DNA of 64,000 nucleotides from an uncultured Olleya sp. (GCA_947503885.1 CANNFD010000003.1:1-64000); one strand, 5' to 3'. Positions 54,563 through 63,691 are shown, numbered from the stretch's first letter. The notes: a model not told the origin generated them from the sequence alone. Made by a program: numbers and translations.

Positions 54563-54570
54563 CAAATATA
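54563..54570 (-). promoter_or_regulatory. -7 promoter box of the six-gene envelope run
   Basis: The minus strand reads TATATTTG, a perfect TAnnTTTG match 19 bases before the chosen lipoprotein ATG. It follows directly on the metalloprotease terminator, so a new transcript should begin here. Confidence 0.55.
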
Positions 54571-54593
54571 CAGAGGTTTTTCTTTACACAAAT

Positions 54594-54626
54594 AAAAAAA
54601 CTCCGAAATAGATTTCGGAGTTTTTT
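54594..54626 (-). terminator. Terminator of the metalloprotease gene
   Basis: AACTCCGAAA and TTTCGGAGTT pair around TAGA, with A7 on the plus strand giving a U-run on the minus strand. Confidence 0.88.
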
Positions 54627-54647
54627 ATGATTTAGTAAAAAAAGAGA

Positions 54648-57401
54648 TTATTCTACAATTATCTTCTTAGTTACTGTCTGTCCATTATTTTTAATATTTA
54701 GTAAGTACATTCCTGATTGAACATTACCTAAGCTTAATGATTTATTAAACTCGTTAGTAGTATTGCTATACGTATTTTGTAAAATGCTACGTCCTCTAAT
54801 ATCAAAAACTTCAAGATTAACATCTCCTGTTGCACCGCTAAATTTAACAGTAAATTCTCCATTATTAGGGTTAGGATAAATAACAAAATCATTATCTAAA
54901 TCAAAACTATCCACACCTAATACTGGAACAAATCCACCAGCTTGGCAAACAGTTATAGTTATGCTGTTCCAAGTTGATAGCGTACCATCAACATTAATAT
55001 CTGTTACAAAAAAGATCCAATCTCCAGCCGAGTTTTGACCATTTGCAAAAGACAACGGAACTTGAGGTAATACATTATCACCATTATTAGTACTGTTACA
55101 ATCAATTGCGTTTCCTTGGTCATCAAAAGTAAAATCAGTATTTACAGATCCAGCACATATCCCTGATGCTAATTGCTGAATATCGTCAGTTTGCCAAGGA
55201 GCTCTTATTGCATAATATAAATCTGAGTTATCTGCTGTAGTAAAGTTTACATTAATATCTAAATCTGAAATAGTTAAAGCATCCGGAATACTTAACACAT
55301 ATCCTGAATAAGATCCTGAGTTTTCTACTACAGTAATACCGGCATTAAAAAAGTAATCTTGACATATATCATCTCCTGGCACATAAGTATAGTCACCAAT
55401 AGCAAAAGAGGCATTGTTAATATTAAAAAAGATATTTCCAGCACCCTCAACCATAACTCTACAATAAGCAGCTGTAACGTTAGGCACTGTGATATCATAA
55501 CTACCATTGTTTGGTACATTTGAAGCCAAAACGGTATCAAATGTTTCTCCATTGTCTGTAGATAATAAAATATTTACGTTAGGAGTCATTACTCCAGGAG
55601 CAATATTAGTACCAGCAACATCCCAAGTAATAGTTTCGGTTGTACCTGCAGTCCAAACTATTTGATTAGTGTTTTGAGATGTTACAATAAAAGGACCGTC
55701 TGTATCTGTAACAGTAGCTGTCATATTATCTACATCAGTTTGTCCACCATTAGGGTCATTATCTCTTACTGTTAATCTAAAGTTTTCAACACGACCAACA
55801 GATGCTAATTTTTCCCAAGTTGTAGAAACGCCTCCATTATTAACAATATCAACTAAATTTGGAATATATCTAGTAGTATTAGATGTACCTTCAAAAGATC
55901 TAACTAAAGGTCCTGTTGTATTAGTCTCTAAAGGAAGTCCTGCAGAACCTAAGTCATATTGTTCCCATGTATATGTATGCGAAGCAGTACCATTAGGATC
56001 AGTTGATGAGCCTGTTAATTTGAAAGGTGTAGATTTAGGAATAACATAATTTAAACCTGCATCTGCAACTGGAGCAGAATTTCCTGTTGCTGTTTGAGTT
56101 GCACAATTACTACCAAAAGGAGAGGTAATATTGTCCCAAATCATTTGCAAGCTTTTTTGATGGAAGTAAGCATCACTATTAGATTGAACATTTTGTGGTG
56201 CACAAATACCTGCATATGCCATAATTGTAGATCCACTTCCAGGCTCATAAGCATTAGATGCTGATCTGTTTGATCCTGCACAATTACCACTGTCCCCATT
56301 AAAAGTATGTGGAGCACCAAATTGGTGACCTATCTCATGTGCTACAAAATCAATATCATAAGCATCTCCTACAGGGTTAGCTAAACCAGTAATACCTCTA
56401 GCTTTTGAACTATCATCACATGGTGAGTTTAAGGCAGCTAAACCACCTCCTCCAGTTGAGAAAGTATGTCCTATATCAAAGTTTGCAGATCCGATAGCAG
56501 CTGTAATTACATTTTGACTTTCGTTAATTAATGCACCAGCGTTATCATTAGTAAAGCTATCAGAGTCAATAAAAATAATGTCTTCATTATTAGCGACCAA
56601 TGTCATTGTTAATGACAAGTCTCTTTCATAAACAAAATTATTTCTATTAATGGTAACAACCATTGCTGCTAAAACAGCTGCTTTTTTTGTCGCTATTGGA
56701 GCTGTACTAGGTACGCCTGCAGCCATCCAATGGAAAGAAGCATACTCTATAGTACAAGCTAAAGCAAGTCTATAGTTCCTCATAAATCCATCATTGGCAT
56801 TTAATATTCTACTTGTATTTAACTGTTCCTCTGCTTCAATTGGTTCATCAGTAAAATGACATGTCCAATTTTGATCTAATATTGGTAAATCTTTTTTAGC
56901 GTACACAATGTAGTTAGCACCGTCTTTTGTATAAGGATCAATATATTCCATACCAACACCCTCATTAAAAGATATTGTATGTAAACCTTGTGGTGTAATA
57001 CTAAATCTAATAATATTTACAGGGTTGTCAATGCTTTGTCCTACATATGTTTTAATATCAGTATATTTATTTTGTAATTCTGGCTCCATAATTGAAGCTT
57101 CTTTGATGCTAAACATTTCAAAATCTCCATTAGAAGTAGGAAACTTAACAAGTTTAGTTGCTGCTGTTGTGTTATCAAACCTTTTTGGAGCATCACTTAA
57201 ATAAGACTTTAGAGACTGTAAGTCAAGCTTTAAAAATGTTGATTTAATCGGTTCTGATTTTCTAATGTTTAATTCACTTTTAACCACCTCTTCTTTTAAA
57301 GCTGACCTCCAAAAATTCTCGCCATTTTGAGAAAAGGAGTTAGTTACAAATGAAATTGTTAACAATAATAAAATTGTGTTTTTAATGTAAAAATGTTTCA
57401 T
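54648..57401 (-). CDS. Secreted reprolysin-like zinc metallopeptidase with P-domain and T9SS type A sorting domain
   Basis: The 917-residue protein has a signal peptide ('IKNTILLLLTISFVTNSFSQ'), a propeptide of roughly 180 residues, and a metzincin catalytic domain with HExxHxxGxxH at H355/E356/H359/H365 ('HEIGHQFGAPHTF'). Ig/cadherin-like domains ('GNSAPVADAGLNYVIPKS'), a proprotein-convertase P-domain ('SDLYYAIRAPWQTDD') and a T9SS type A domain ('FVIYPNPNNGEFTVKFSG' to 'KKIIVE') follow. It should be secreted and digest extracellular protein. The start at 57401 replaces a frame 13 codons longer that lacks a signal-like N-terminus. Confidence 0.92.
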   Translation of the reverse strand: MKHFYIKNTILLLLTISFVTNSFSQNGENFWRSALKEEVVKSELNIRKSEPIKSTFLKLDLQSLKSYLSDAPKRFDNTTAATKLVKFPTSNGDFEMFSIKEASIMEPELQNKYTDIKTYVGQSIDNPVNIIRFSITPQGLHTISFNEGVGMEYIDPYTKDGANYIVYAKKDLPILDQNWTCHFTDEPIEAEEQLNTSRILNANDGFMRNYRLALACTIEYASFHWMAAGVPSTAPIATKKAAVLAAMVVTINRNNFVYERDLSLTMTLVANNEDIIFIDSDSFTNDNAGALINESQNVITAAIGSANFDIGHTFSTGGGGLAALNSPCDDSSKARGITGLANPVGDAYDIDFVAHEIGHQFGAPHTFNGDSGNCAGSNRSASNAYEPGSGSTIMAYAGICAPQNVQSNSDAYFHQKSLQMIWDNITSPFGSNCATQTATGNSAPVADAGLNYVIPKSTPFKLTGSSTDPNGTASHTYTWEQYDLGSAGLPLETNTTGPLVRSFEGTSNTTRYIPNLVDIVNNGGVSTTWEKLASVGRVENFRLTVRDNDPNGGQTDVDNMTATVTDTDGPFIVTSQNTNQIVWTAGTTETITWDVAGTNIAPGVMTPNVNILLSTDNGETFDTVLASNVPNNGSYDITVPNVTAAYCRVMVEGAGNIFFNINNASFAIGDYTYVPGDDICQDYFFNAGITVVENSGSYSGYVLSIPDALTISDLDINVNFTTADNSDLYYAIRAPWQTDDIQQLASGICAGSVNTDFTFDDQGNAIDCNSTNNGDNVLPQVPLSFANGQNSAGDWIFFVTDINVDGTLSTWNSITITVCQAGGFVPVLGVDSFDLDNDFVIYPNPNNGEFTVKFSGATGDVNLEVFDIRGRSILQNTYSNTTNEFNKSLSLGNVQSGMYLLNIKNNGQTVTKKIIVE

Positions 57402-57486
57402 GTATTTCTTTTTTGTTCTATTTTGTAAATATAATTTCAACTTTTGTAATTAACAATGAATATTAGTTAAAGTAATATCCAATACC

Positions 57487-58023
57487 ATGAGAATTTTACA
57501 TATTTTATCTCTTTTTATTCTACTTTTTAATTGTAACACTAATAAAAACACTTTTGACAGACAAAAGATGACTAACAATACAATGGACAAAACAGTCTGC
57601 CCAGATGATGGTACTTGTACTTTTAAAGTAATTAAAAATAAATCTGCTGAAGTTAAAAAAGATGAATTTGACGCCACTTATATAAATATTTTTGAAAGCG
57701 ATAAAACACTTCTAAAATTTGAATATAATCGCAATCCAATTAAAAATACTGAAGACTCAAATTACACTGAAATAATTTATATAGAAATTAATCAAGATAT
57801 AATAAAAACGGAGACTATTAACAGCTCACTAAGTAGTTTAAAAAATAAAGTGATTTTTGGTAGGCTTTGTTTTTGTAGGGGTCAAACAGGATATTATAAC
57901 ATTAATGAGGGAGACATCTCTATATCGCCACTTAAAAACAACTTATATAAATTAGATTTAGAATTTAAAACTAATGAAGTGCCACAAATTATTAATAAAA
58001 TAAGGGAAACATTTAATTTATAA
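57487..58023 (+). CDS. Putative small lipoprotein with two cysteine pairs, unknown function
   Basis: The 178-residue protein has a short hydrophobic N-terminus ending 'LFILLFNC', a plausible lipobox. Two cysteine pairs, 'CPDDGTC' and 'CFC', in the mature part could form disulphides in the periplasm. The body is rich in Lys, Asn and Ile with alternating strands ('YTEIIYIEINQDI'). No family is recognised. It is divergent from the metalloprotease, 86 bases apart, and ends at a strong bidirectional terminator. Composition does not differ from the neighbours. Confidence 0.65.
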   Translation: MRILHILSLFILLFNCNTNKNTFDRQKMTNNTMDKTVCPDDGTCTFKVIKNKSAEVKKDEFDATYINIFESDKTLLKFEYNRNPIKNTEDSNYTEIIYIEINQDIIKTETINSSLSSLKNKVIFGRLCFCRGQTGYYNINEGDISISPLKNNLYKLDLEFKTNEVPQIINKIRETFNL

Positions 58024-58025
58024 AC

Positions 58026-58058
58026 AAAAAAAGCGACTTTTTAAAGTCGCTTTTTTTT
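58026..58058. terminator. Bidirectional terminator
   Basis: GCGACTT and AAGTCGC pair around TTTA, with A7 before and T8 after. It separates the small lipoprotein gene from convergent accC. Confidence 0.9.
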
Positions 58059-59409
58059 ATTCTTCTATTTGTTTTTCAATAACAAAATCTTCCATAAACT
58101 TAGTGGTATAGTTACCAGCAATATAATCTGGATGGTCCATTAATTGTCTATGAAAAGGAATAGTTGTTTTAATACCTTCTATTACAAACTCGTCTAATGC
58201 GCGTTTCATTTTGTTAATTGCTTCTTCACGTGTTTGCGCAGTTGTAATTAACTTAGCGATCATCGAATCGTAATTTGGCGGAATACTATAACCTGCATAA
58301 ACATGAGTATCTAATCTTATTCCATGACCTCCAGGAGCATGTAATGTTGTTATTTTTCCTGGTGATGGGCGAAAATCGTTAAATGGGTCTTCTGCATTTA
58401 TACGACACTCTATTGAATGTAGATTTGGTGTGTAGTTTTTTCCTGAAATTGGAACACCTGCAGCTACTAAAATTTGCTCACGGATTAAGTCAAAATCAAT
58501 TACTTGTTCTGTAATTGGGTGTTCTACTTGAATACGTGTGTTCATTTCCATAAAGTAAAAGTTTCTATGTTTATCAACTAAAAACTCAACTGTTCCTGCA
58601 CCTTCATATTTAATAAATTCTGCTGCTTTTACTGCTGCTTCACCCATTTTTTTACGTAATGCAGTTGTCATAAAAGGAGAAGGTACTTCTTCTGTTAATT
58701 TTTGGTGACGACGTTGGATAGAACAATCTCTTTCTGATAAATGACAAGCTTTACCTGTGCTATCTCCTACAATTTGGATTTCGATATGACGTGGCTCTTC
58801 AATAAGCTTTTCCATATACATGTCGTCATTTCCAAAAGCAGCTTTTGATTCTGCACGAGCAGACTCCCAAGCATTTTGTAAATCTTCTTCTTTCCAGACT
58901 GCACGCATACCTTTACCTCCACCTCCTGCAGATGCTTTAAGCATTACAGGGTAACCGGTTTCTTTAGCTACTTTTAAGCAATTTTTAAAATCTTTTATTA
59001 CACCTTCACTTCCTGGTACACAAGGGACACCTGCTGCAATCATAGTTGATTTTGCATTGGCTTTATCCCCCATTCTATTAATCATTTCTTCAGATGCACC
59101 AATAAATTTAATTTGGTGTTCTTCACAAATTTTAGAAAATTTAGCATTTTCTGATAAAAACCCATAACCTGGGTGTATAGCATCAGCATTTGTTATTTCT
59201 GCTGCAGCTATTATGTTGGATATTTTAAGGTAAGAATCGCTACTTGCTGGTGGTCCAATACAAACTGCTTCATCAGCAAATTTGACATGTAAACTTTCTG
59301 CATCTGCAGTAGAGTATACAGCAACTGTTTTAATGCCCATTTCTTTACAGGTTCTAATAACACGTAGTGCTATTTCTCCTCTATTGGCAATTAATATTTT
59401 TTTAAACAT
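58057..59409 (-). CDS. accC: Acetyl-CoA carboxylase, biotin carboxylase subunit
   Basis: This ATP-grasp enzyme carboxylates biotin on AccB with bicarbonate. At 450 residues it is full length. Motifs are '[17 protein letters not shown]', the glycine-rich lid '[15 protein letters not shown]', '[15 protein letters not shown]' and '[18 protein letters not shown]'. Together with AccB it forms the first half-reaction making malonyl-CoA for FabH and FabF. It lies 83 bases after accB in the same direction. No accA or accD is in the window. Confidence 0.97.
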   Translation of the reverse strand: MFKKILIANRGEIALRVIRTCKEMGIKTVAVYSTADAESLHVKFADEAVCIGPPASSDSYLKISNIIAAAEITNADAIHPGYGFLSENAKFSKICEEHQIKFIGASEEMINRMGDKANAKSTMIAAGVPCVPGSEGVIKDFKNCLKVAKETGYPVMLKASAGGGGKGMRAVWKEEDLQNAWESARAESKAAFGNDDMYMEKLIEEPRHIEIQIVGDSTGKACHLSERDCSIQRRHQKLTEEVPSPFMTTALRKKMGEAAVKAAEFIKYEGAGTVEFLVDKHRNFYFMEMNTRIQVEHPITEQVIDFDLIREQILVAAGVPISGKNYTPNLHSIECRINAEDPFNDFRPSPGKITTLHAPGGHGIRLDTHVYAGYSIPPNYDSMIAKLITTAQTREEAINKMKRALDEFVIEGIKTTIPFHRQLMDHPDYIAGNYTTKFMEDFVIEKQIEE

Positions 59410-59492
59410 CTTTTTTAATTTAGATAATTAGACAATAGGATTATTATTTTAAAGTATTTAATAACACTGAAAAATTCTATAATAATCTAAAT

Positions 59493-59969
59493 TTAAGATG
59501 GGTCAACTAAAAATAATGGTTGATCAAATTCTACTGGAGAAGAATCATCCACTAATATTTTAACAATTTTACCTGATACTTCAGATTCTATCTCGTTAAA
59601 TAATTTCATTGCTTCAATTATACAAAGTACATCACCTTCTGCTATTGTTTGTCCAACTTCAACAAATAATGGCTTGTCTGGAGATGGTTTTCTATAAAAA
59701 GTTCCGATAATTGGAGACTTAACAGTTATGTATTTTGAGTTTTCGTCAGCTGCTGCTGGTGCTGCTTCAGTAGGGGCTGGTGCTGCTGGTGCTGCTGGTG
59801 CTTGTTGCATTGGCATTTGAGCCTGCATAGGTATTTGCTGAACATATGTTGTTTCAGTCTCAGAACCCGTTTTGATTGTGATTTTTACGTCATCAGTTTC
59901 TAATTTAACTTCACTTGCTCCAGATTTGGCAACAAATTTAATTAAGTTTTGAATGTCTTTTAAATCCAT
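59493..59969 (-). CDS. accB: Biotin carboxyl carrier protein of acetyl-CoA carboxylase
   Basis: The 158-residue protein has the biotin attachment K122 in 'CIIEAMKLFNEIE' and the 'thumb' region 'GTFYRKPSPDKPLFVEVG'. A flexible Ala/Pro/Gln/Met linker (about 45-75) joins an N-terminal helical domain to the C-terminal biotinyl domain. It shuttles carboxybiotin between AccC and the transferase. It follows fabH by 26 bases. Confidence 0.96.
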   Translation of the reverse strand: MDLKDIQNLIKFVAKSGASEVKLETDDVKITIKTGSETETTYVQQIPMQAQMPMQQAPAAPAAPAPTEAAPAAADENSKYITVKSPIIGTFYRKPSPDKPLFVEVGQTIAEGDVLCIIEAMKLFNEIESEVSGKIVKILVDDSSPVEFDQPLFLVDPS

Positions 59970-59995
59970 AATTATAAGTTATTAATTTAGTTAGT

Positions 59996-60991
59996 TTAAG
60001 AGTTATAGGCCCATTTTAGATAAATAGAACCCCATGTAAATCCACCTCCAAAAGCAGCAAATATTAAATTATCGCCTTTTTTTAGTTTAGTTTCAAAATC
60101 GTTAAGTAATAAAGGAAGTGTTGCAGATGTGGTATTACCATATCTGTGTATGTTTTTTAAGACTTTTTCGTCTTCTAAGTTCATTCTATTAGCTGTAGCG
60201 TCAATGATACGCATATTAGCTTGATGTGGCACTAACCATGAAACATCATCATGGGATAAATTGTTACGTTGCATTATTTTTTCGCAAACGTCTGCCATAT
60301 TTGAGACCGCAAATTTAAAAACTGTGCGACCTTCTTGATGTACAAAATGTTGTTTTTTATCTATAGTCTCTTGAGATGGAGGTAAAATTGAACCACCTGC
60401 TTCAATTTTAAGAAACTCTCTTCCGGATCCGTCACTTCTAAGATATTCATCTTGAAAACCTAAACCTTCGGTATTAGGTTCTAATAATACTGCTCCTGCA
60501 CCATCACCAAAAATAATACATGTTGCACGATCAGTATAATCAATAATTGAAGACATTTTATCTGCTCCAATCAACAATACTTTTTTGTAACGTCCAGATT
60601 CTATATAACTAGTTGCTGTAGATAAACCATATAAAAAACTAGAACAGGCAGCTTGCAAATCAAAAGCAAACGCATTAGTTGCTCCTATTTGTGTAGCTGT
60701 ATATACAGCTGTAGATGCAACTGGCATATCTGGTGTTGCAGTTGCGACAATAACTAAATCTATTTCTTTAGGGTCTAGATTTTGTTTTTTAAGCAAGTCT
60801 TTGGCTGCATTAATAGCAAGAAAGGAAGTACCTTCTCCTTCTAATTTAAGGATCCTGCGCTCTTTAATCCCAGTCCTTGTTGTAATCCATTCCTCTGTTG
60901 TATCTACAAGAGTTTCTAAAACCTTATTAGACAAAACATAGTCTGGTACGTAACCTCCAACAGCAGTAATTGCAGCAGAAATTTTGCTCAT
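59996..60991 (-). CDS. fabH: Beta-ketoacyl-ACP synthase III
   Basis: It starts fatty acid chains by condensing an acyl-CoA with malonyl-ACP. The 331-residue protein has the triad C116 ('QAACSSFLYGL'), H256 ('VPHQANMRI') and N286 ('RYGNTTSATLP'). In a flavobacterium the preferred primers are probably branched acyl-CoAs, giving iso-fatty acids; this is inference. It is the first of fabH-accB-accC, and a terminator separates it from rpmF, so the run needs its own promoter in the 175-base gap. No consensus -7 box was found there, only an AGGTC-A6-GACCT palindrome at about 61017-61032. Confidence 0.96.
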   Translation of the reverse strand: MSKISAAITAVGGYVPDYVLSNKVLETLVDTTEEWITTRTGIKERRILKLEGEGTSFLAINAAKDLLKKQNLDPKEIDLVIVATATPDMPVASTAVYTATQIGATNAFAFDLQAACSSFLYGLSTATSYIESGRYKKVLLIGADKMSSIIDYTDRATCIIFGDGAGAVLLEPNTEGLGFQDEYLRSDGSGREFLKIEAGGSILPPSQETIDKKQHFVHQEGRTVFKFAVSNMADVCEKIMQRNNLSHDDVSWLVPHQANMRIIDATANRMNLEDEKVLKNIHRYGNTTSATLPLLLNDFETKLKKGDNLIFAAFGGGFTWGSIYLKWAYNS

Positions 60992-61120
60992 ATTTTAGTT
61001 ATTTTAGTCAAAAAAAGGTCAAAAAAGACCTAAAACGACTTAATTATAATAAAATTAGTCATTTTCAGACTATTTTATGCAAATTAAATGCTTTTTAACG
61101 TAAAGAAAAACAAATCATAA

Positions 61121-61148
61121 AAAAAACGCCCACAAGTGAGCGTTTTAT
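61121..61148 (-). terminator. Terminator of rpmF
   Basis: AAAACGCcCAC and GTGaGCGTTTT pair (one internal mismatch) around AA. The A8 run on the plus strand gives the U-tract on the minus strand, 19 bases after the rpmF stop. Confidence 0.82.
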
Positions 61149-61166
61149 TATATGCATGCATAGTAA

Positions 61167-61367
61167 TTATGCTACGTTTTCTTCTACTGAATTGTCAATT
61201 AAAACTTGTCCTCTGTAGTAAAGTTTTCCTTCACTCCAGTGTGCTCTGTGGTATAAATGAGCTTCACCTGTTGTTGGGCAAGTTGCAATTTGTGGCGCAG
61301 TTGCTTTATAATGTGTTCTTCTCTTATCTCTTCTTGTTTTCGAGATTTTTCTTTTAGGATGTGCCAT
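61167..61367 (-). CDS. rpmF: Large ribosomal subunit protein bL32
   Basis: The 66-residue basic protein begins '[20 protein letters not shown]', the bL32 signature, followed by '[20 protein letters not shown]'. It lacks the four zinc cysteines of zinc-binding L32 types (one Cys only). It follows the DUF177 gene by nine bases, the conserved arrangement in most bacteria. Confidence 0.96.
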   Translation of the reverse strand: MAHPKRKISKTRRDKRRTHYKATAPQIATCPTTGEAHLYHRAHWSEGKLYYRGQVLIDNSVEENVA

Positions 61368-61376
61368 TTTATATTA

Positions 61377-61916
61377 TTATTTATCCGTTAATAGTTTTTT
61401 TAATGTATTCCAACGAGGATCTGTCTCCTCTTTGTCTTCTTTTTTATCTTTTAGCCTTGGGCTAAGTTCTTCTAATTTATCAAGTATGTCAGAATCTAAT
61501 GTTCCGTCTTCCACTCCTGGATGTATGCGTTTGCTTGGTAATGCTAAAACGATTGATTCATAAATATACTGCTGAACATTAACTTCATATTCTCCATGTG
61601 GAATGATTAATATGTCTATATGCTCATCATTATATTCTTCACCAAATTTAACCACCAAATCAAAATTTGTTGTTATTGGTAAGTCAAAAGGTTCGTTTGT
61701 AACATCACAATTGACGTTTACTGCTCCTGAAATGTCAAAATTTAACTCTAACAAAGTCGATTTTTTTTCTAAAATTAAATCTACTTTAATGTTACATGAG
61801 TTAAAATCCTCATACTCAAAATGATTAAAGAACGTTTGATCTATACTATAATCAAAATGATGTTTCCCTATTTTTAAACCTACAAATGGTATTGTAAATT
61901 CTTTCAACTGCTTCAT
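61377..61916 (-). CDS. DUF177 / YceD-family protein
   Basis: The 179-residue protein from 'MKQLKEFTIPFVGLKIGKHH' has the family core 'AVNVNCDVTNEPFDLPI', where E. coli-type proteins have a CxRC-like pattern. YceD proteins are encoded beside rpmF and have been linked to 23S rRNA accumulation in plants and bacteria. The C-terminus 'DPRWNTLKKLL' is the typical 'DPRWA.L..L' ending. A frame 63 bases longer is rejected because the -7 box at 61938-61945 lies inside it. Confidence 0.9.
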   Translation of the reverse strand: MKQLKEFTIPFVGLKIGKHHFDYSIDQTFFNHFEYEDFNSCNIKVDLILEKKSTLLELNFDISGAVNVNCDVTNEPFDLPITTNFDLVVKFGEEYNDEHIDILIIPHGEYEVNVQQYIYESIVLALPSKRIHPGVEDGTLDSDILDKLEELSPRLKDKKEDKEETDPRWNTLKKLLTDK

Positions 61917-61937
61917 TACCCATCTATTTTGAGCCTG

Positions 61938-61945
61938 CAAATATA
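61938..61945 (-). promoter_or_regulatory. -7 promoter box of the DUF177-rpmF operon
   Basis: The minus strand reads TATATTTG, a perfect match 22 bases before the chosen ATG of the DUF177 gene. Confidence 0.5.
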
Positions 61946-61987
61946 TAAAATTTTCTTTATTAAAAAGACTTATAAACATTTTTTTGT

Positions 61988-63034
61988 TTATATCTTTCTT
62001 TTTGAATACCCCAAAGGGTTTTTGCTTAGCTCTTCGTATTCTTTTCTATTTTTAAAAATCTGTATTCCTGTAAAAATCGCTTCTTTAAAAGAACTAATAT
62101 CTGCGGTTCCTTTTCCTGCAATTTCATAGGCTGTACCGTGATCTGGAGAGGTTCTTACTTTATTTAACCCTGCTGTAAAATTGACACCTTGACCAAAAGA
62201 CAACGTTTTAAATGGTATTAACCCTTGGTCATGATATGATGCAATTATTGCATCAAAATTTTTATAATTATCGGATCCAAAAAAACTATCAGCAGCATAA
62301 GGACCAAAAACCAACTTGCCTGATGCTTTAATTTTTTGAATTGCAGGTCTTAAAACAGTATCATCCTCTGTACCAATAACACCATTATCTCCTGTGTGTG
62401 GATTAATACCTAATATTGCAATTTTGGGTTTATTAATTTTAAAATCCTGAATTAAAGAGGTGTAAACTGTGTTTATTTTTTCTTCAATTAGTTTAGGTGT
62501 AATATGATTTGAAATATCTTTAACAGGCACATGGTCTGTTAAAAGTCCAACTCTAAGTGTTTCTGTAACCATAAACATTAGGCTATTACCTTCTAACTCT
62601 TGGTTTAAATAATCTGTATGTCCTGGAAACTTAAATGTATCAGACTGTATATTATGTTTGTTTATAGGTGCAGTAACTAAAATATCAATCTCGTCTTCTT
62701 TTAATGCTTTTGTAGCCTCTACTAAAGATTTTATAGCATATTCACCAATTTTTAAATCTTCCTCTCCAAATTTAATATTAACATTTTCTTTCCAGCAGTT
62801 TAAAACATTTATGCGTCCCACAATTGCTTGATTAACGTTTTGGATTCCGTTTAAATTAAGATCTAATTTAAAATGGTTTTTAACAAAACTCATCGTTTTT
62901 ATTGAAGCAAAAATAATAGGCGTACAAAATTCTAGCATCCTTTTATCTTCAAAAATTCTTAAAACCACCTCAGCACCTATTCCGTTTAAGTCCCCTATTG
63001 ATATCCCTAGTCTAATATTTTCTTCTTTCTTCAT
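61988..63034 (-). CDS. pdxA: 4-hydroxythreonine-4-phosphate dehydrogenase
   Basis: This metal- and NAD-dependent enzyme of the deoxyxylulose-5-phosphate-dependent vitamin B6 pathway is 348 residues long, typical for PdxA. It has 'LGISIGDLNGIGAEV' at the N-terminus, 'VTAPINKHNIQ', the metal histidine in 'FPGHTDYL', and 'ASYHDQGLIPFKTLSFGQGV'. It lies 71 bases before the DUF177 gene, which has its own promoter. It is divergent from ribE, a second vitamin gene. Confidence 0.95.
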   Translation of the reverse strand: MKKEENIRLGISIGDLNGIGAEVVLRIFEDKRMLEFCTPIIFASIKTMSFVKNHFKLDLNLNGIQNVNQAIVGRINVLNCWKENVNIKFGEEDLKIGEYAIKSLVEATKALKEDEIDILVTAPINKHNIQSDTFKFPGHTDYLNQELEGNSLMFMVTETLRVGLLTDHVPVKDISNHITPKLIEEKINTVYTSLIQDFKINKPKIAILGINPHTGDNGVIGTEDDTVLRPAIQKIKASGKLVFGPYAADSFFGSDNYKNFDAIIASYHDQGLIPFKTLSFGQGVNFTAGLNKVRTSPDHGTAYEIAGKGTADISSFKEAIFTGIQIFKNRKEYEELSKNPLGYSKRKI

Positions 63035-63070
63035 TAATACTACTAACTATTGTTTGTAAATTTACCAAAG

Positions 63071-63078
63071 CAAATTTA
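63071..63078 (-). promoter_or_regulatory. -7 promoter box of pdxA
   Basis: The minus strand reads TAAATTTG, a perfect match 37 bases before the pdxA ATG, in the 66-base gap shared with ribE. No -33 TTG at normal spacing. Confidence 0.42.
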
Positions 63079-63100
63079 ACCAAATAATACGATTAAGTTT

Positions 63101-63691
63101 ATGTTTACAGGAATAATTGAAACACTTGGAACAGTCAAGTTATTAACTAAAGTAAAAGATAATTTAGATATTACTATTGAAAGTGACTTTACAGATCAAT
63201 TAAAAATTGACCAAAGCGTAGCACATAATGGTGTGTGTTTGACTGTAGTCGAAATTAATAATAATCAATATAAAGTGTCTGCTATAAAGGAAACACTAGA
63301 CAAAACTAATATTGGAGATTTACAAGTAAACGATTTTGTAAATTTAGAACGCGCCATGAAACTTGGCGACAGATTAGATGGTCACATTGTACAAGGCCAT
63401 GTAGACCAGACCGCAACTTGTATTAATATTAAAGACACAAATGGTAGTTGGTTATATACTTTTGAATATGATCCAAAATTAAATAATATAACTATTGAAA
63501 AAGGGTCTATAACAGTTAATGGAGTAAGTTTAACTGTTGTAAATTCTCAAAAAAACAGCTTTAGCGTAGCAATTATACCTTATACATTTGAACACACAAA
63601 TTTTAAACAATTTAAAATTGGATCTAAAATAAACTTAGAATTTGATGTAATTGGGAAATATGTTAAGCGATTAAACGAACTAAACGTTTGA
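63101..63691 (+). CDS. ribE: Riboflavin synthase, alpha chain
   Basis: It dismutates two 6,7-dimethyl-8-ribityllumazine molecules into riboflavin and a pyrimidine. The 196-residue protein consists of two similar beta-barrels, each with its substrate motif: 'MFTGIIETLGTV' and 'NGVCLTVVE' in the first, 'GSITVNGVSLTVV' in the second. The length is normal. The 66-base upstream gap is too short for an FMN riboswitch. It overlaps the convergent small gene by 12 bases. Confidence 0.95.
   Translation: MFTGIIETLGTVKLLTKVKDNLDITIESDFTDQLKIDQSVAHNGVCLTVVEINNNQYKVSAIKETLDKTNIGDLQVNDFVNLERAMKLGDRLDGHIVQGHVDQTATCINIKDTNGSWLYTFEYDPKLNNITIEKGSITVNGVSLTVVNSQKNSFSVAIIPYTFEHTNFKQFKIGSKINLEFDVIGKYVKRLNELNV

Noticed and set aside
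61017-61032. The AGGTC-A6-GACCT palindrome as a FapR- or FabT-type operator
   Set aside because: It does not match either consensus as I remember it; kept only as a candidate site in the fabH entry and finding.
63035-63100. FMN riboswitch upstream of ribE
   Set aside because: The gap is 66 bases, too short for the aptamer, and lacks its conserved helices.
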